64,000 bases of DNA. It comes from Amoeboaphelidium protococcarum. Its lineage: Eukaryota > Aphelidiomycota > Aphelidea. Positions 39,781 to 51,166 of the stretch are shown here, piece after piece; position 1 is the stretch's first letter; every line of letters begins with the position of its first letter. The position numbers and the translations under genes are program-made. Location: assembly GCA_023515745.1 (NCBI GenBank), contig JALECJ010000020.1:1848025-1912024 (forward strand), read 5' to 3'. The notes beneath the pieces were generated by a model. The model was given only the letters and a program-made list of their open reading frames with translations, was not told the origin of the DNA and did not search any database.

Positions 39781-40421
39781 ATGGCTACCATTTCTGTAAG
39801 TCTCTATTTTCCGGTAGCGAACTATATCTTATCGCTGTATGTGTACTTTGTAGGAGAATAGAAAAGAAATCGAGGCTGCTTACTAGGATGTTCGGTAAGT
39901 TGTGAATGTTTCGTAGTCAGTTTCTTTCATGATGTTGTATGCTGTGTGTATCGGCTTGTAGCGATGATAAGACTCCTACCACTTTTGTCATTCTGGAGTA
40001 TGTTGAGGGCAAGGAGCAGTTGAAGGTTGCTCAGAAAGGTATGTCTTGACATTGTCCTCTCTCTTTTCAAACTCACATTATTTTGTCATTTATCGTCAAA
40101 TGTACTGTAGGTTCTGGTGACTGGAAAGAGGTTGTGTCCCATCTGAAGGAGGACCAGGCTCAGTTCGCCTTTGTCCGTTATGTCTACTCCAACGACCCAA
40201 TGTCTCACCGTGCAAAATTTGTGTTCATCGCTTGGTGCGGTCCACAGGTGAAGGTTATGCGCAAGGCCAAGTTGACTGTGCAGATTGCCGATGTCAAGAC
40301 TGTGTTCAAGAACTTTGCTGTTGAAGTGCAAACTGGCGATCTGGAGGATCTTGAGGAGGGCAAGGTGTTGAAGTTGATCAAGAAGGCTGGTGGTGCTTCT
40401 TATGATGGTCAGGCATCTTGA
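39781..40421 (+). CDS. Coactosin (ADF-H actin-binding protein)
   Basis: Small F-actin side-binding protein of the ADF-homology family; it counters capping and, in animals, binds 5-lipoxygenase. 147 aa from four exons: 39781-39795, 39854-39894, 39962-40038 and 40111-40421. The introns (58, 67 and 72 nt) are GT-AG and all end in TGTAG. Seen: NRKEIEAAYQDVRDDKTPTT, QFAFVRYVYSNDPMSHRAKF, FIAWCGPQVKVMRKAKLTVQ, VQTGDLEDLE and the coactosin-type C-terminus KKAGGASYDGQ, which separates it from cofilin and glia maturation factor. It is the most intron-rich small gene here, and the joined frame closes exactly at TGA. Confidence 0.93.
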
Positions 40422-40630
40422 ATACTGTATACTCCTCCTCCGTTGATTGAGAAATTGCTGGATTTAAAGAAATTTATCCTAGCTAATTGTTGAATGTGAT
40501 AGGTGAATGGATAAACGAAAAATTAAAGGGAGATTTTTGTGGAAATTTGTCTTATTCTAATTAATTTCTCTTTACTCAACAAACTGTCTTCTCAAAATTG
40601 ATATTTTAATTCCCAATCGGCAATAAAGTC

Positions 40631-41539
40631 ATGTCTGTGTGGATAGATTGGGAGAAGCTTATTGAAGATCGCTGTAAATTGAATAATGAGTTGAGGGAGA
40701 CTTTGCAATAAGAGTTAAATACTCGACTCTCTTCATAGACTGATATGCTGGCTGATGTTGAAATAGAAGAGTTTGAAATAGGATAATCGACACCTATCAT
40801 ATAATTGCTTGATATTGCTGACATTTTAGCTTTGGATGCGGAGCGATAGAGCAATGATATTTAACAATCAACAGATCCACTCCGGCAATCGATGATTATT
40901 GAGGAGGAATCAAATGATGATGATGATGATGGTGGAACGTCATCATCATCTACTGCAGTGGGCTGCAATCGCGTCGGGAAACTATTACAATCGACAGCTA
41001 TTGTGTTTTCAGTGCAGTATGGCTTACTGGATGAAGAGCATGTTCATACTGGATTCCGCATAAAGTTCGGTGCTGCATTAAATCTAAATTATCCGACTGA
41101 GCGATTCTTATAGTTGCCTCTGTAGATTACAATAAAAAATGTTAGAATCGATGCCAGAATCGCAATGTCCGCAGACAAGCTTGAAGTTTAGGCGAAGAGT
41201 GATGAGGAATTATAGCGTCTGATACAATACGACATTGAAATTGATATTGGAGATGCTGATAATGGCGGCGGCAAATAGCTGCGAAATGTACATAAAGTTG
41301 AAATGTTCATCAAAGAGCAAGTGAGGTAATTACTGATGGATTATTTGGTGGCGCCCAACTTTGTCACATTGCCGTTCGTTGATTAGATGAAGAAGCGCGA
41401 TTTGGATTCCTCAATGGCGAGTGATGTATCATTTCACGGTCAGCAATCGACTGATAGTGAGGAGTTTTTGTATGAAGATAATGATGTTCTATTGTCCAAT
41501 ACCTTGCGGCAGCGAAATGATTACTCTGCAATAGACTGA
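40631..41539 (+). CDS. MDM12: MDM12-like ERMES subunit (SMP lipid-transfer domain)
   Basis: Lipid-transfer subunit of the ER-mitochondria encounter structure, acting with MMM1, MDM34 and MDM10. 302 aa, one exon. The start MSVWIDWEKLIEDRCKLNNE matches the conserved MDM12 N-terminus (short leader then (I/L)(D/N)W), followed by VEIEEFEIGQSTPIIQLLDI, the beta-strand with F-x-(F/I)-G and P that opens the SMP fold. A long acidic Ser-rich insertion (DDDDDGGTSSSS) is in the usual variable loop. The second half has VFSVQYGLLDEEHVHTGFRI, PLQITIKNVRIDARIAM and the closing region HKVEMFIKEQVRQLLMDYLV then APNFVTLPF. Fits family length (250-400). ERMES is patchy outside fungi and amoebae, so this is a lineage clue. 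Confidence 0.75.
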
Positions 41540-41694
41540 AGTTTGTATTGTAAAATATAGACAAAAGAATTCTGTCTATAGTATCTTGTGATTCGCGTTT
41601 CCATGGTATCATTAACTGAATTGAACTTCTTCATTACATCTTAACACTTTTTTTTCTCTTTATGTCCTAATAATGTCACTCTGCATTCTATCAA

Positions 41695-43179
41695 ATGAAT
41701 CCCTATAATGATACTTCATCTGGCTCATAAAGCAACAAATATCTTGCCAACACTTCCTTTAGTAGAACCAACAAGTACTTACTTAAACAAGATAAATAAT
41801 TGAAATCAGAAACGCTAAATCGAATCAATCGCGATCTGCCAGCTGTTTAAAAATCTGCGAGCCTCTCTGATGGTAAAGAATTTTACTAGTCTACGCCCAA
41901 GATTACAAATAAGTATTTGAAATCATATGATGGTTCTTCCTACAGTGTATCCTCAAGTAACGATGTGCCATCTCAACCATAAAAGTCGATTCCCAATTCT
42001 GATCGCGAAACTAATGGACAAGAACCAATGCCAACCGCAGATGATCTTCATGGCGATCGGCTAACAAAGTTGAAACAATTAGAATTGGCCAAGTTGAACT
42101 AAAAACGCGCCCAATTATAAGCGTTGATAAGTAGTGAGGATGATATAGACGCAAAGTCTGGTGGATAAGAAGACGAGTCGAGTCCTCAGACAGCTGTCGA
42201 TAATCAAAAATTTTAATTGATTGTCCCATTACATGAGAACTTGAGCACGTAAGTCGATCCTAATGCATCATTAAGTGGCTAGGATGATGCGAATACCGTA
42301 AATACGGACTAATTTAAAGAAACGAGTGTCAATATTTCGAATATACCTCAAGATGAAGAGGAGAAGAGGGACTTCATGTTTAAAGCCATCTCTCCAAAGT
42401 CAGAGTTACAATGCAGGATCTAAAGATAGCCTAATAAAGGTCCTGGTATGTAATTCCCCTTAATGGCCAAGTCCCAATTCTCGTATAAGCTTTATATTGA
42501 CAAAGAGTCTGAGTAATAGAATAGCCATATGCTGACTGCTATAAAGATTAAAACTAATGGCTTAAATGGTGGATCAATATACGCGATAACATGTCAGAAG
42601 AATATTCATAACGATTTGGAGTCAGGTAGACTGGTTAGCGTGTGTGCGTATCTTAAAGCCAATTTTCTAGGTACCGAATTCATTCTCCATGAGCATAGGT
42701 AATCGTTAGATAATGGCAGTTAAATATTGGACTTTAATCAATAATCTCAAGGGCGGTAACTGATGGCTGTGCTGTATGAGACCAATATGCTTGGCATGAG
42801 AGGTCCTCGTAAGATGACCATAATCACGCGGCGATAACAAGATGATGGCGTGAACAAGGATGTTAGTGATGAGTGTGTTGATAATCTGGCAGAATCTCAT
42901 CGAAGTGGAAATTGGGATAATCTCAAAATCATGATTAACAAATAGCCAGTATGGAATGAGGCGACTCAGGCGTATTGTTTAAACTTTCATGGTAGAGTCA
43001 CAAGGCCTAGTGTTAAAAATTTTTAAATAGTCACAGAGGAGAAAATTGATCAAGTTTTGGTGCAGTTTGGTAAAATAGCCTCAAACGCGTTCACTCTAGA
43101 TCTAAGGTATCCGTTCTGCCCAGTTCAAGCATTCGCTCTTGCTCTTAGTAGTTTTGACTCTAAACTGGCGTGTGAATGA
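41695..43179 (+). CDS. Tubby-like protein
   Basis: 494 aa, one exon. The N-terminal 230 residues are polar, low complexity and rich in Gln encoded by TAA/TAG, with a basic helix ([20 protein letters not shown]). The C-terminal tubby domain, which binds PI(4,5)P2, begins near residue 235: [81 protein letters not shown], and the hallmark end [19 protein letters not shown] plus [20 protein letters not shown] and [17 protein letters not shown]. In animals and algae tubby proteins help traffic ciliary cargo; presence alone does not prove cilia. Confidence 0.95.
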
Positions 43180-43544
43180 ATTATCTGTTAATTTTAACTT
43201 ACAATCATTCATCATTAAATTTTTTTAGAGGAGATAGGCAATTCAGTTCTGATATATGATCACTTTGATAGCATTTAATCACTTTTGAAATCGATCGCCG
43301 CTTCGCCTGACAGTTAAAGCATGTTTTACTAATAAAAGTTTATAGTACCGTAGTATTATGGCCTAGAATAAGGTTGTTATCATATACGCCTTTGCATGTT
43401 ATATTAAAATCTAGATTAATTTGGAAATGTCTTTATTATAATATTTTGGCTTGACGTTTGAACAACGAAATTGAGTCTGAGCGTGAATTTTCGGATCATC
43501 TTTAACGTCGTCTCCTTTTGGCTTCGTTGCGTATCAATTGTGAG
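43180..43544. other. Gap before phosphoserine phosphatase
   Basis: 365 bp between two plus-strand genes. An ATG at 43426 opens a short frame closed by TGA, out of frame with the phosphatase; I see no gene in it. An upstream non-coding or targeting exon for the phosphatase is possible but not supported. Confidence 0.35.
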
Positions 43545-44492
43545 ATGCATGCAATGAGCTTAAGATTATGGACTGCAACTTTATTCAGTTCAACTAAAAT
43601 TGCTTAATAAACTCTGGATGAGATCAAATAGTTATTGCTTCAGTCAAGCGGCTGTAGTGTTGGTGCGATTAAAGAGATGAATGCCGATGGAACGTGTGTA
43701 GAGATTGCCTTCCAATGCGATTATTCTTAGATTGAGGTATTGCGTTAGAAGATCGTGGTAGAGGCTCGCTCAAAGTATGGCATAGATTTCGCTCTTTAAG
43801 AAGATAATGTCTTTAGGAAGTATAAGCGTTTAGTCGTGTTTGATATGGACTCGACTCTCATTTAGTAGGAAGTTATCGATGAGCTGGCTCGCTGCGTCAA
43901 TGTTGTAGATCAAGTTTCCGCTATAACCGAGCGCGCTATGAATGGCGAAATTGACTTCAAAGAGAGCTTGCGATAGAGAGTAGCCTTATTGGATAAAAGT
44001 CCCGTGAATGTCATTGATATAGTACGCGAGCGTATTACTTTTACGCCTGGAGTTAGGGAGTTGTGTACAGTGCTGAAATCTCTCGGTTATAAACTTGCAG
44101 TCCTCTCAGGTGGATTTCAAGTGCTGGCTGATTATGTCAAGTCTGAGTTGAATTTGGATTACGCCTTTGCCAACCATCTTGAGGTATCCTCGGATGGAAA
44201 GTTGCTGACTGGAAGAACTAGTGGTACTATTGTTGATGCTGAGCGTAAAGCTGATCTACTTCAAACCATCGCAAAGATTGAAGGTGTACGTAGGGAGCAG
44301 ATTATCGCGGTCGGTGATGGAGCGAATGATTTGCTGATGCTACAGGCAGCTGGTCTTGGTGTGGCATTTAACGCAAAGCCAAAAGTCTAGAAGTTGGCTC
44401 AAGTCAGTATTAACTAGAAGAATATGCTGTGTCTATTGCATCTTTTGGGTTTAAACACTCAAGATATTGAGGACTTGTAAAAGCGAAATTGA
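43545..44492 (+). CDS. Phosphoserine phosphatase (SerB type)
   Basis: HAD-family enzyme releasing serine from O-phosphoserine, the last step of the phosphorylated serine pathway. 315 aa. Residues 1-95 form a SerB-like regulatory (ACT-like) region. The HAD core follows: VVFDMDSTLIQQEVIDELA with nucleophile Asp100 and Asp102, ITFTPGVRELCTVLKSLGYK, AVLSGGFQVLADYV with the second motif Ser, and VGDGANDLLMLQAAGLGVAF with the metal aspartates. The N-terminus MHAMSLRLWTATLFSSTKI is basic and hydroxylated and might be a weak mitochondrial signal. The start at 43545 is the first ATG after an in-frame TGA. The N-terminal-domain architecture resembles bacterial and plant-type SerB more than the short animal enzyme. 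Convergent on PDH E2 with 51 bp between stops. Confidence 0.93.
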
Positions 44493-44543
44493 TCAAATCA
44501 CGTAATGTATCTACTGTATAAACTCATTGCATTGCATGCGAGT

Positions 44544-46086
44544 TCATAACATTAAATTCAAAGGATTCTCCAGATTCTCCTTAAACTTTGCCAACCATTG
44601 CGCTCCCACAGCACCATCGACAGTTCTATGATCACAACTCAGAGTGACATGCATAGTCTGCACAACAGCGAATCCCTTCTCAGAATCGCTATCAGGTACC
44701 ATTCTCTTCTCGGTGGCACCAACTGCCAATATACATGACTACGGAGGATTAATGATTGCAGTAAACGACTTCACACCATACATTCCAAGATTGGAGATGG
44801 TAAAAGTACCGCCCTGATACTCCTGGGGTTGCAACTTATTCTGTCTAGCCTTTGCCGCCAAATCTTTTACACTCTGAGATATAGAAGCTAGACCTTTCTG
44901 GTGAGCATTCTTCACAATAGGGGTGATCAGTCCGGATGGAGTAGATACAGCGACACTGATATCAACATTGTGATATCTTCTAATCACAGAGTCCAACCAT
45001 GCAGAGTTGACTTCAGGAACTTCCTTCATTGTCATGGCCGCCGCCTTAATGATAAAGTCATTGACAGACAATTTGAATTTGCCATCAGCCTGTTCATTGA
45101 ACACCTAACGCAATTTCAGTACTTTATCCATAACCACTTCGGTCGTCAGATAGTAATGAGGCAACTGCTACTTGGACTCTTGCAATCTAGTGGCGATAAC
45201 CTTGCGCATATTAGTTATTGGAATGTCTTCATATTCTCCACCTTGAGGCGCAGCTGCCTATTGTTACTTCTAGCCTGCTGACTGAGCATTACCACTAGCA
45301 CTAGCCACAGAGGGCTTCTTATAATTCTCAATGTCACTCTTCACAATTCTGCTATTAGGACCGGAACCTTTCACGTCCGATAGATTAATAGAACGCTCAC
45401 CGGCCAACTTACGCGCCACAGGACTTGCGAAGACGCGATCAGATTAGTAACCTTAATCCTGAGCAGAGTCGCTCACACTGGTGGACTGAATAGATGCATC
45501 AGCTTTCGATTCAACTTGCTCCGGCTTATTATCGTCCACCTGCTTCTCAGAACTGCTCGACTTTGCGGGCGACGCGGCATCAGAAACCTTGAAATTTTAA
45601 AACTTCTCCACATCCTCCTTGTCTTCTACCATGACAGCGATCGGAGTATTAACGCCAACATCCTTCGCTCCAGCATCCACCAAAATCTTGGCAATAAATC
45701 CCTCCTCCTGACATTCAAAGTCCATCTGCGCCTTGTCCGTCTCGATCTCCACCAGAACGTCACCGGCCACAACCTCATCGCCAACCTTCTTATGCCAAGT
45801 TCCCAGATTACCGCTGGTCATTGTCGGACTTAAAGCGGGCATCTTAATAACATTATGAGCTGGAAAATCTACATAGATGTTAATGACTTTCGGTTAGCGT
45901 GTAATTGTGACTATAACTGTAATCGAAATCAACAGAGTTGTTACCTTTAGCTGCGTAGAATCTCAACTACTGCTACTGCTGAACAGCGCGAATGCGACTA
46001 ACATTCTTCAAAGCGCCACCAAACGTTAATCTAGCACTGCCTCCAACAGCAGTTGATTTCTAAATTAATCTATTAAAGTTTTACAT
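44544..46086 (-). CDS. DLAT: Pyruvate dehydrogenase E2 (dihydrolipoamide acetyltransferase)
   Basis: Core of the mitochondrial pyruvate dehydrogenase complex; transfers acetyl from lipoamide to CoA. 488 aa, two exons (46086-45945, 45868-44544); the intron 45869-45944 (76 nt) ends in TGTAG. N-terminal presequence [20 protein letters not shown] is basic. One lipoyl domain (about 57-135): [20 protein letters not shown] with lipoyl Lys93 in IETDKAQM. A peripheral-subunit binding domain ([36 protein letters not shown]) follows, then the catalytic domain with [40 protein letters not shown] and the active site [10 protein letters not shown] (His461). A single lipoyl domain is the fungal/plant-like count; humans have two. 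Confidence 0.96.
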
Positions 46087-46283
46087 CTTCAATCACTAAA
46101 AGACTAATCCAATCCAAATTCAGATAACTTTCTGATCAAAGAATCGGTTGGACGACGACGAGCGATGAAAGTCTCCTCATAACGAGAAGACAAAACGTAA
46201 CGCGTTGACAGGTAAATACTTAAGGCTCTCAAATTGTAATGGCAAAGTAAAAAAGGTATGGCAAACAATAGGGACTTTATTAA

Positions 46284-47420
46284 TCATGCAACACTTTAAT
46301 GGAACACCTTGGCTATCTTATACACTTGTTAAGTAGCTGATTTCCATATTTCACCGCCTATAATATTTCTGTCATCACCGTACTGACTATCATTGCGCCA
46401 ATAAAGGTATCCAAACACGGCACCTCCTAGATGCGCTGCATGATCAAGTCCACTCATAGCAGTGCCGCGAGATAATACGATTCTCGCAAGCATTAGAGAA
46501 TCGAATGCAATCAAGCATTTAAACCCGGTCAATATAGGTAGAGATAGACCGGGGAGAAAGATAACAGAAAGCATCGTGTGCGGACTTGATGTGAGTGCAG
46601 TGTAAGTAAGAACAGCATACAAAGCACCAGACGCGCCCAACGATCCTTGACTTACAAAATGAGGGTACCTAGAAGCCAGTAATGTTTTAAAAGAGCGGCT
46701 CAAAAGAGCAGCCCAAATGCCAGCGGACGTGTAAAATGCAAGTCCTTCCAAAGATTCACCGCTAATGTTGATGTTGCTGAATATAGAGTCAGACGACGAT
46801 GGATCCTATCGAATTATGTGACGATGATGATGCTTAGACATGACTTCCAATACATGAGGCATGAATGAGCTCAGAGCGTACATATTAAAGGCTAGATGGA
46901 GAAATGATATGTGCGACCAAGACGATCCCAACAGAGCAGACGGGCTGGATGATGCAACATTGTCGAGAAAGTACTTTTGCATAATGCGCTATTAGAATTG
47001 CCTGATAGGTACTCGCCATCCAATAAATACCAAAGCATTTACGGCTATTATACCAGCAGCCAGTCGCTTGTACTCATCCGCGTCTGCCCATTTATCAACC
47101 ATGATATGACTGTAATCTTTCAATATACTCGGAATCGATGTGGAAGACTACACCTTTTCATGCGATAATCTCCTCCATGAATTATCGTTGCCTCCAAGCT
47201 AAATAGGCCGGAAAGACATTGAGCCAAAGAGCGTCTTCAAGGTCATATAGTTCTGCAGATCCTACCATCTAGGCCACAATCTATCACCATTCGGTCTGTA
47301 ATTATCACTGGAGAAATCCCTCACCGATTGGACAATATCCAAATATACAGCGGAGCCGTAGATTACGGTAGAGCTACTTACAGCAAAAATCGCTGGTCTT
47401 ATGAGTCCTCTGACTACCAT
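46284..47420 (-). CDS. PARL/Pcp1-type mitochondrial rhomboid protease
   Basis: Intramembrane serine protease, 378 aa, one exon. N-terminus MVVRGLIRPAIFAVSSSTVI could be a mitochondrial signal. A hydrophobic helix (RLAAGIIAVNALVFIGWRVP) precedes the rhomboid core: SWSHISFLHLAFNMYALSSF, with His and the Asn of the oxyanion site, the catalytic Ser in SQGSLGASGALYAVL, and the second catalytic residue in LDHAAHLGGAVFGYLYW. The one extra helix before the six-helix core is the PARL (1+6) arrangement. A 35-residue insertion rich in Ser and His separates the second and third conserved segments. In yeast and animals such proteases act on dynamin-like proteins and PINK1. Divergent from pyridoxal kinase across 156 bp. 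Confidence 0.88.
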
Positions 47421-47576
47421 CCTTTAACTATCTTCTACTTTTAGCAAACTTTATAACGTTTTACTTTTCGCTCTCTGGGTCAAATCGAGATTGATCGCGT
47501 CACGTTACCAAGTCTTATTGACACTTAATAAGGTTCTTATTTTTGAGAGGAATATATATTTAAACTTAATTACCAA

Positions 47577-48566
47577 ATGAAGGGGAAAGTTTTGTCTATT
47601 TAATCGCATGTAGTGTCGGGATATGTGGGTAATAAAGCAGCGGTTCCAGCTCTGCTCTTCAATGGATTTGATGTTGATAGCATAAACACAGTGTCTTACA
47701 GCAATCACACTGGATACTCGCGAATCCAACGCGATGATTTAAGTGATGACTTCATTGGATGGAAGGGAAGAAAATCAACGGCTCAAGATATCTCTGAACT
47801 TTTGGATGGCTTGAGGAGGAATCAGTTCATGCGATATGATTACTTGCTGACTGGGTATGTCGGATCGGCTGATGCGTTGAATGCTGTGGCCGCGGGGATT
47901 GAATAAATAAAGTCTTCAGGTGATGGCAATGTATTTTACGTTCTAGATCCAGTAATGGGTGATAACGGTAAAATGTATGTACCTGAAGAAGTGCTTCCTA
48001 TCTACCGCGACCGTCTGCTTTAACTTGCGAACGTCATCACACCTAATCAATACGAAGCTGAATGGCTTAGTGGATAGACGATCAAGTTTGAAAGTGATAT
48101 TCAACGCGTATTTGATACGCTTCACGATAAAGGTGCAAAAAAGATAGTAATATCTTCCGTTGAATTTCCTCAATTATAGGATGTACAATCAAGTTCAAGC
48201 AGGTAGTTGCATCTATTTGCCTCCGATTTAAGTAGTGGCGAACGATTCAAGATCTCTTTCAGCAAGATTGAGGGCAACTTTACTGGAACTGGTGATCTGT
48301 TTAGTGCTCTTATTCTTGCATTTGGAGCTGGAAATGGCACCACTTAATTTAATTTAAGACAGTCTTGTGAGCTAGCATTGTCAACTGTACATGAGATATT
48401 AAAGACAACAGTGAAGATGGCTGAATTGGATGAACGACAGCTGAAGGCAGACGGCTAATCAGTTGTTGATTCCATCACCAAAATGAGACTCAACGAACTG
48501 CGTCTAGTTGAGTGCAGAGATATAATCATGCATCCAAAATTGATTTTCAAGGCCTAAGATATTTGA
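47577..48566 (+). CDS. PDXK: Pyridoxal kinase
   Basis: Phosphorylates pyridoxal, pyridoxine and pyridoxamine to make PLP. 329 aa, one exon. Seen: [20 protein letters not shown], the family start with substrate-site Ser; [65 protein letters not shown]; and the ribokinase-type catalytic loop [15 protein letters not shown] with the Asp of GTGD. TAA encodes the Gln in the invariant SIQSHV motif. Kynureninase, a PLP enzyme, lies 1 kb downstream on the same strand. The 3' end faces the orphan coiled-coil gene with only 19 bp between stop codons. Confidence 0.95.
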
Positions 48567-48585
48567 GATTACTTAACAAGTACTA

Positions 48586-49277
48586 TCATTTTTAATCAGT
48601 CTCCGGCAGCTGTCCTTTCTTCTTACTTTATCGACTTAATCTTGAAAGCAGGGATTTCTTAATCTTTGGCGTTACTTCGCTTTACACTGGCGACGCGTCT
48701 GTCGTTTCACTGACTGCTACTTTCGTAGGCGATGACGGACGAGAGAAAAATCTGAATACAGATCTCTTGGTGGGAGATGGCGTTCTTGACTATTCTGGAG
48801 CAGTTTGTGCTTCTTTCATATTCTACATGTGAGATTAATTGAATTAGATGTTTAGTCCCAATATCATAATCATACCTTCACATTCTGATCGCCTGTATCG
48901 TTCTCTGGAATTTTGATTTGTAAAAGCGGTTTAGAATTTGTTTTCTACTCATCAGTAAGCTTATCACATTCAGATATATCTTCACCTTTAACCTTCACAT
49001 CTATATCATGAAAGTGCGCAAGTAATAACTTTAAATCTTCCACTCTTTTCTACAAGTCTTGGTGTTGCATATCTAACAATCTATCGACTATATCTGGCTA
49101 TTCCTCTATCTCGTGTATCAATGCATAATTATCGCTGAATAGTAACTCTCTCTGTCTCAGTCTACAAATGCACGTTATGTGACATTAAAAGCCTTTCATA
49201 CTTCAAACTTACAGCTCTTAGTGCTTTCGCTAAAATAACTGCTGATGATATTCCCACTCTACTTCTGTCATATTCAT
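48586..49277 (-). CDS. Orphan acidic coiled-coil protein with basic phospho-rich tail
   Basis: I recognise no family. Three exons (49277-49213, 49161-48876, 48822-48586) give 195 aa; introns of 51 and 53 nt are GT-AG and both end in TGTAG. The reading frame stays open across both junctions and closes in TGA, which supports the model. The first half is predicted helical/coiled coil (VEWEYHQQLFQRKHQ, IVDRLLDMQHQDLQKRVEDL). The second half is Ser/Thr-Pro and Lys/Arg rich (SRTPSPTKRSVFRFFSRPSS, SLLSRLSRQSKKK), suggesting kinase substrates. It could be an adaptor; no partner is visible. Confidence 0.55.
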
Positions 49278-49628
49278 TATTTCAGTTTAATATAATGGCC
49301 ATATGCTCATGGATTCGACAGAGAAACAATGTTGATCAGTTTCATGACCATTTTGAGAAAGCTGTAAAGCTGAAACATTCACCATGACAACCCCAAACGC
49401 GTCAGACGTCCTTGAGAATGGATAATAAGCAGTCTTACAACAGCACTTTATAGTAGAAAAAATTCGAAAGAAAAGCATCAATATATTCAGTGTTAATTTT
49501 TTCGATAATCAGATCACATTCAATGAGCTATGGTTTTCATGACATTCTCACGCCTCATGTCGCTCTAAGCAGGCACTCTTTTACATTTCGTCTTATCTTC
49601 TTACAAAGGAACCAATCGCTGAAAATTA
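49278..49628. other. Divergent gap before kynureninase
   Basis: 351 bp between divergent starts. Contains AAACGCGTCAGACGTCC at about 49395, which combines ACGCGT and a CRE-like TCAGACGTC-type half site; regulatory meaning is not established. A short plus frame from 49490 runs out of phase into kynureninase and is not called. Confidence 0.35.
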
Positions 49629-51086
49629 ATGGACGCGCAGCTTTAGCATTTGGCCAACTAGTCCTAGTTGGACATTAGCTCTAAAGAATTCGCTTAATAT
49701 TTAGATGAAAAAGATTAACTGAAAGAATACCGTCAATAGTTTTCCATTCCATTGGCAAGTAATGTACAAGGCAAACCGCATGATCCGGATGCCTCTGTCG
49801 ATCAGAATACTCGTAGTACCTCTCCAAACAGATTAGCAGTGAATGGAAATCTGAATAAAGACAGCGAATGTATTTATCTTTGCGGTAATTCACTTGGTCT
49901 GTAGCCCAAGTAGACTCGCCGTCTGCTTAATGAAGAGTTAGACGTCTGGGACGAGATGGGAGTGCACGGTCACTTTAATCATCGTCATCAGAGACCGTGG
50001 GTTTCCATTGATGATCACGTAACATCTGCAATGGCCAAAGTCGTTGGCTGTAAAGATTCTGAAGTTGCTGTAGCGAATTCGCTGACTGTCAATCTGCACC
50101 TCCTCATGGTCTCGTTCTATAGACCGACGGCGACGAGGTATAAAATTTTGATTGAAGATCACGCCTTCCCCAGCGATTAATATGCCGTTTAGAGTCAGAT
50201 CAAGTTTCATGGTTATGATCCTGCGGATGCTCTTCTGACAGTAAAGCCGCGCAATGAAGACGACGGTATAATACACCATGAAGATATCGTGAAGTGTATT
50301 GAAGAGCAAGGAGAATCGATTGCCCTAATTCTGTTCAGCGGCGTTTAGTATTATACAGGACAGCTGTTCAATATGAAGGATATTACGAGAGCAGGCCACG
50401 CCAAGGGATGTATGGTGGGCTTTGATCTTGCACATGCTGTTGGTAATGTTCACTTGCACCTACACGATTGGGATGTTGATTTTGCAGCCTGGTGCTCGTA
50501 TAAGTATCTCAACTCTGGCCCTGGTGGTATTGCAGGCCTCTATGTGAATGAAAGACATCTGGGTGTCAACAATAGTCAGAATGTACCGAAGCTGTATGGA
50601 TGGTGGTCTAACAAGAGCGAGAGTAGATTCTAGATGAAGTCGCAGATCGATCCGCTGGAAACTGCTCAAGTTTACAGAATGTCTAATCCTTGTGTGCTCG
50701 CTGTTGTGGCACTCTATTCTAGTCTACTGATATTTGATTAGGTGGGCATGGATGCTTTAAGACACAAGAGTTTAATGCTAACTGGGTATTTGGAAATGTT
50801 GTTGGAACATGAATTTTTATAATCTCCGCAATAACAACACGGGTCAAACGCGACATTCCAGATTGTCACACCGAGAGATGTGGAATAGAGAGGTTGTCAG
50901 TTGTCTTTAATTTTTAAGAAGGACATCAAGCTGATATTTGATAAATTGACATCATATGGGGTGGTGTGTGATGAACGCAAACCATATTGTATCCGTGTCG
51001 CTCCTGTGCCTCTATATAACTCTTTCAGCGATGTGTATTAATTTATTCAGCTGTTGAAGAGGGCTATTTAAGAGACATCACAATGA
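49629..51086 (+). CDS. KYNU: Kynureninase
   Basis: PLP enzyme of tryptophan breakdown: cleaves kynurenine or 3-hydroxykynurenine to anthranilate-type products and alanine. 485 aa, one exon. Seen: [70 protein letters not shown], the PLP region [20 protein letters not shown] with PLP-binding Asp, and the Schiff-base Lys in [15 protein letters not shown] (about residue 290), then GWWSNK. An insertion of polar, Asn/Asp-rich residues sits between the N-terminal helix and IYLCGN. The start at 49629 gives the canonical N-terminal helix; TAG codons follow within four residues, so a standard-code reading would miss it. Confidence 0.95.
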
Positions 51087-51166
51087 TAGTATTATATGCG
51101 TGATTAATTAAAAAGAATATCTTCAAATTCCAGTAATCTTTCAACAACAGATACCATATCACTCAC

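Noticed and set aside
39781-40421. Cofilin
   Set aside because: The C-terminal KKAGGASYDGQ and internal pattern match coactosin, and the cofilin N-terminal Ser regulatory site is absent.
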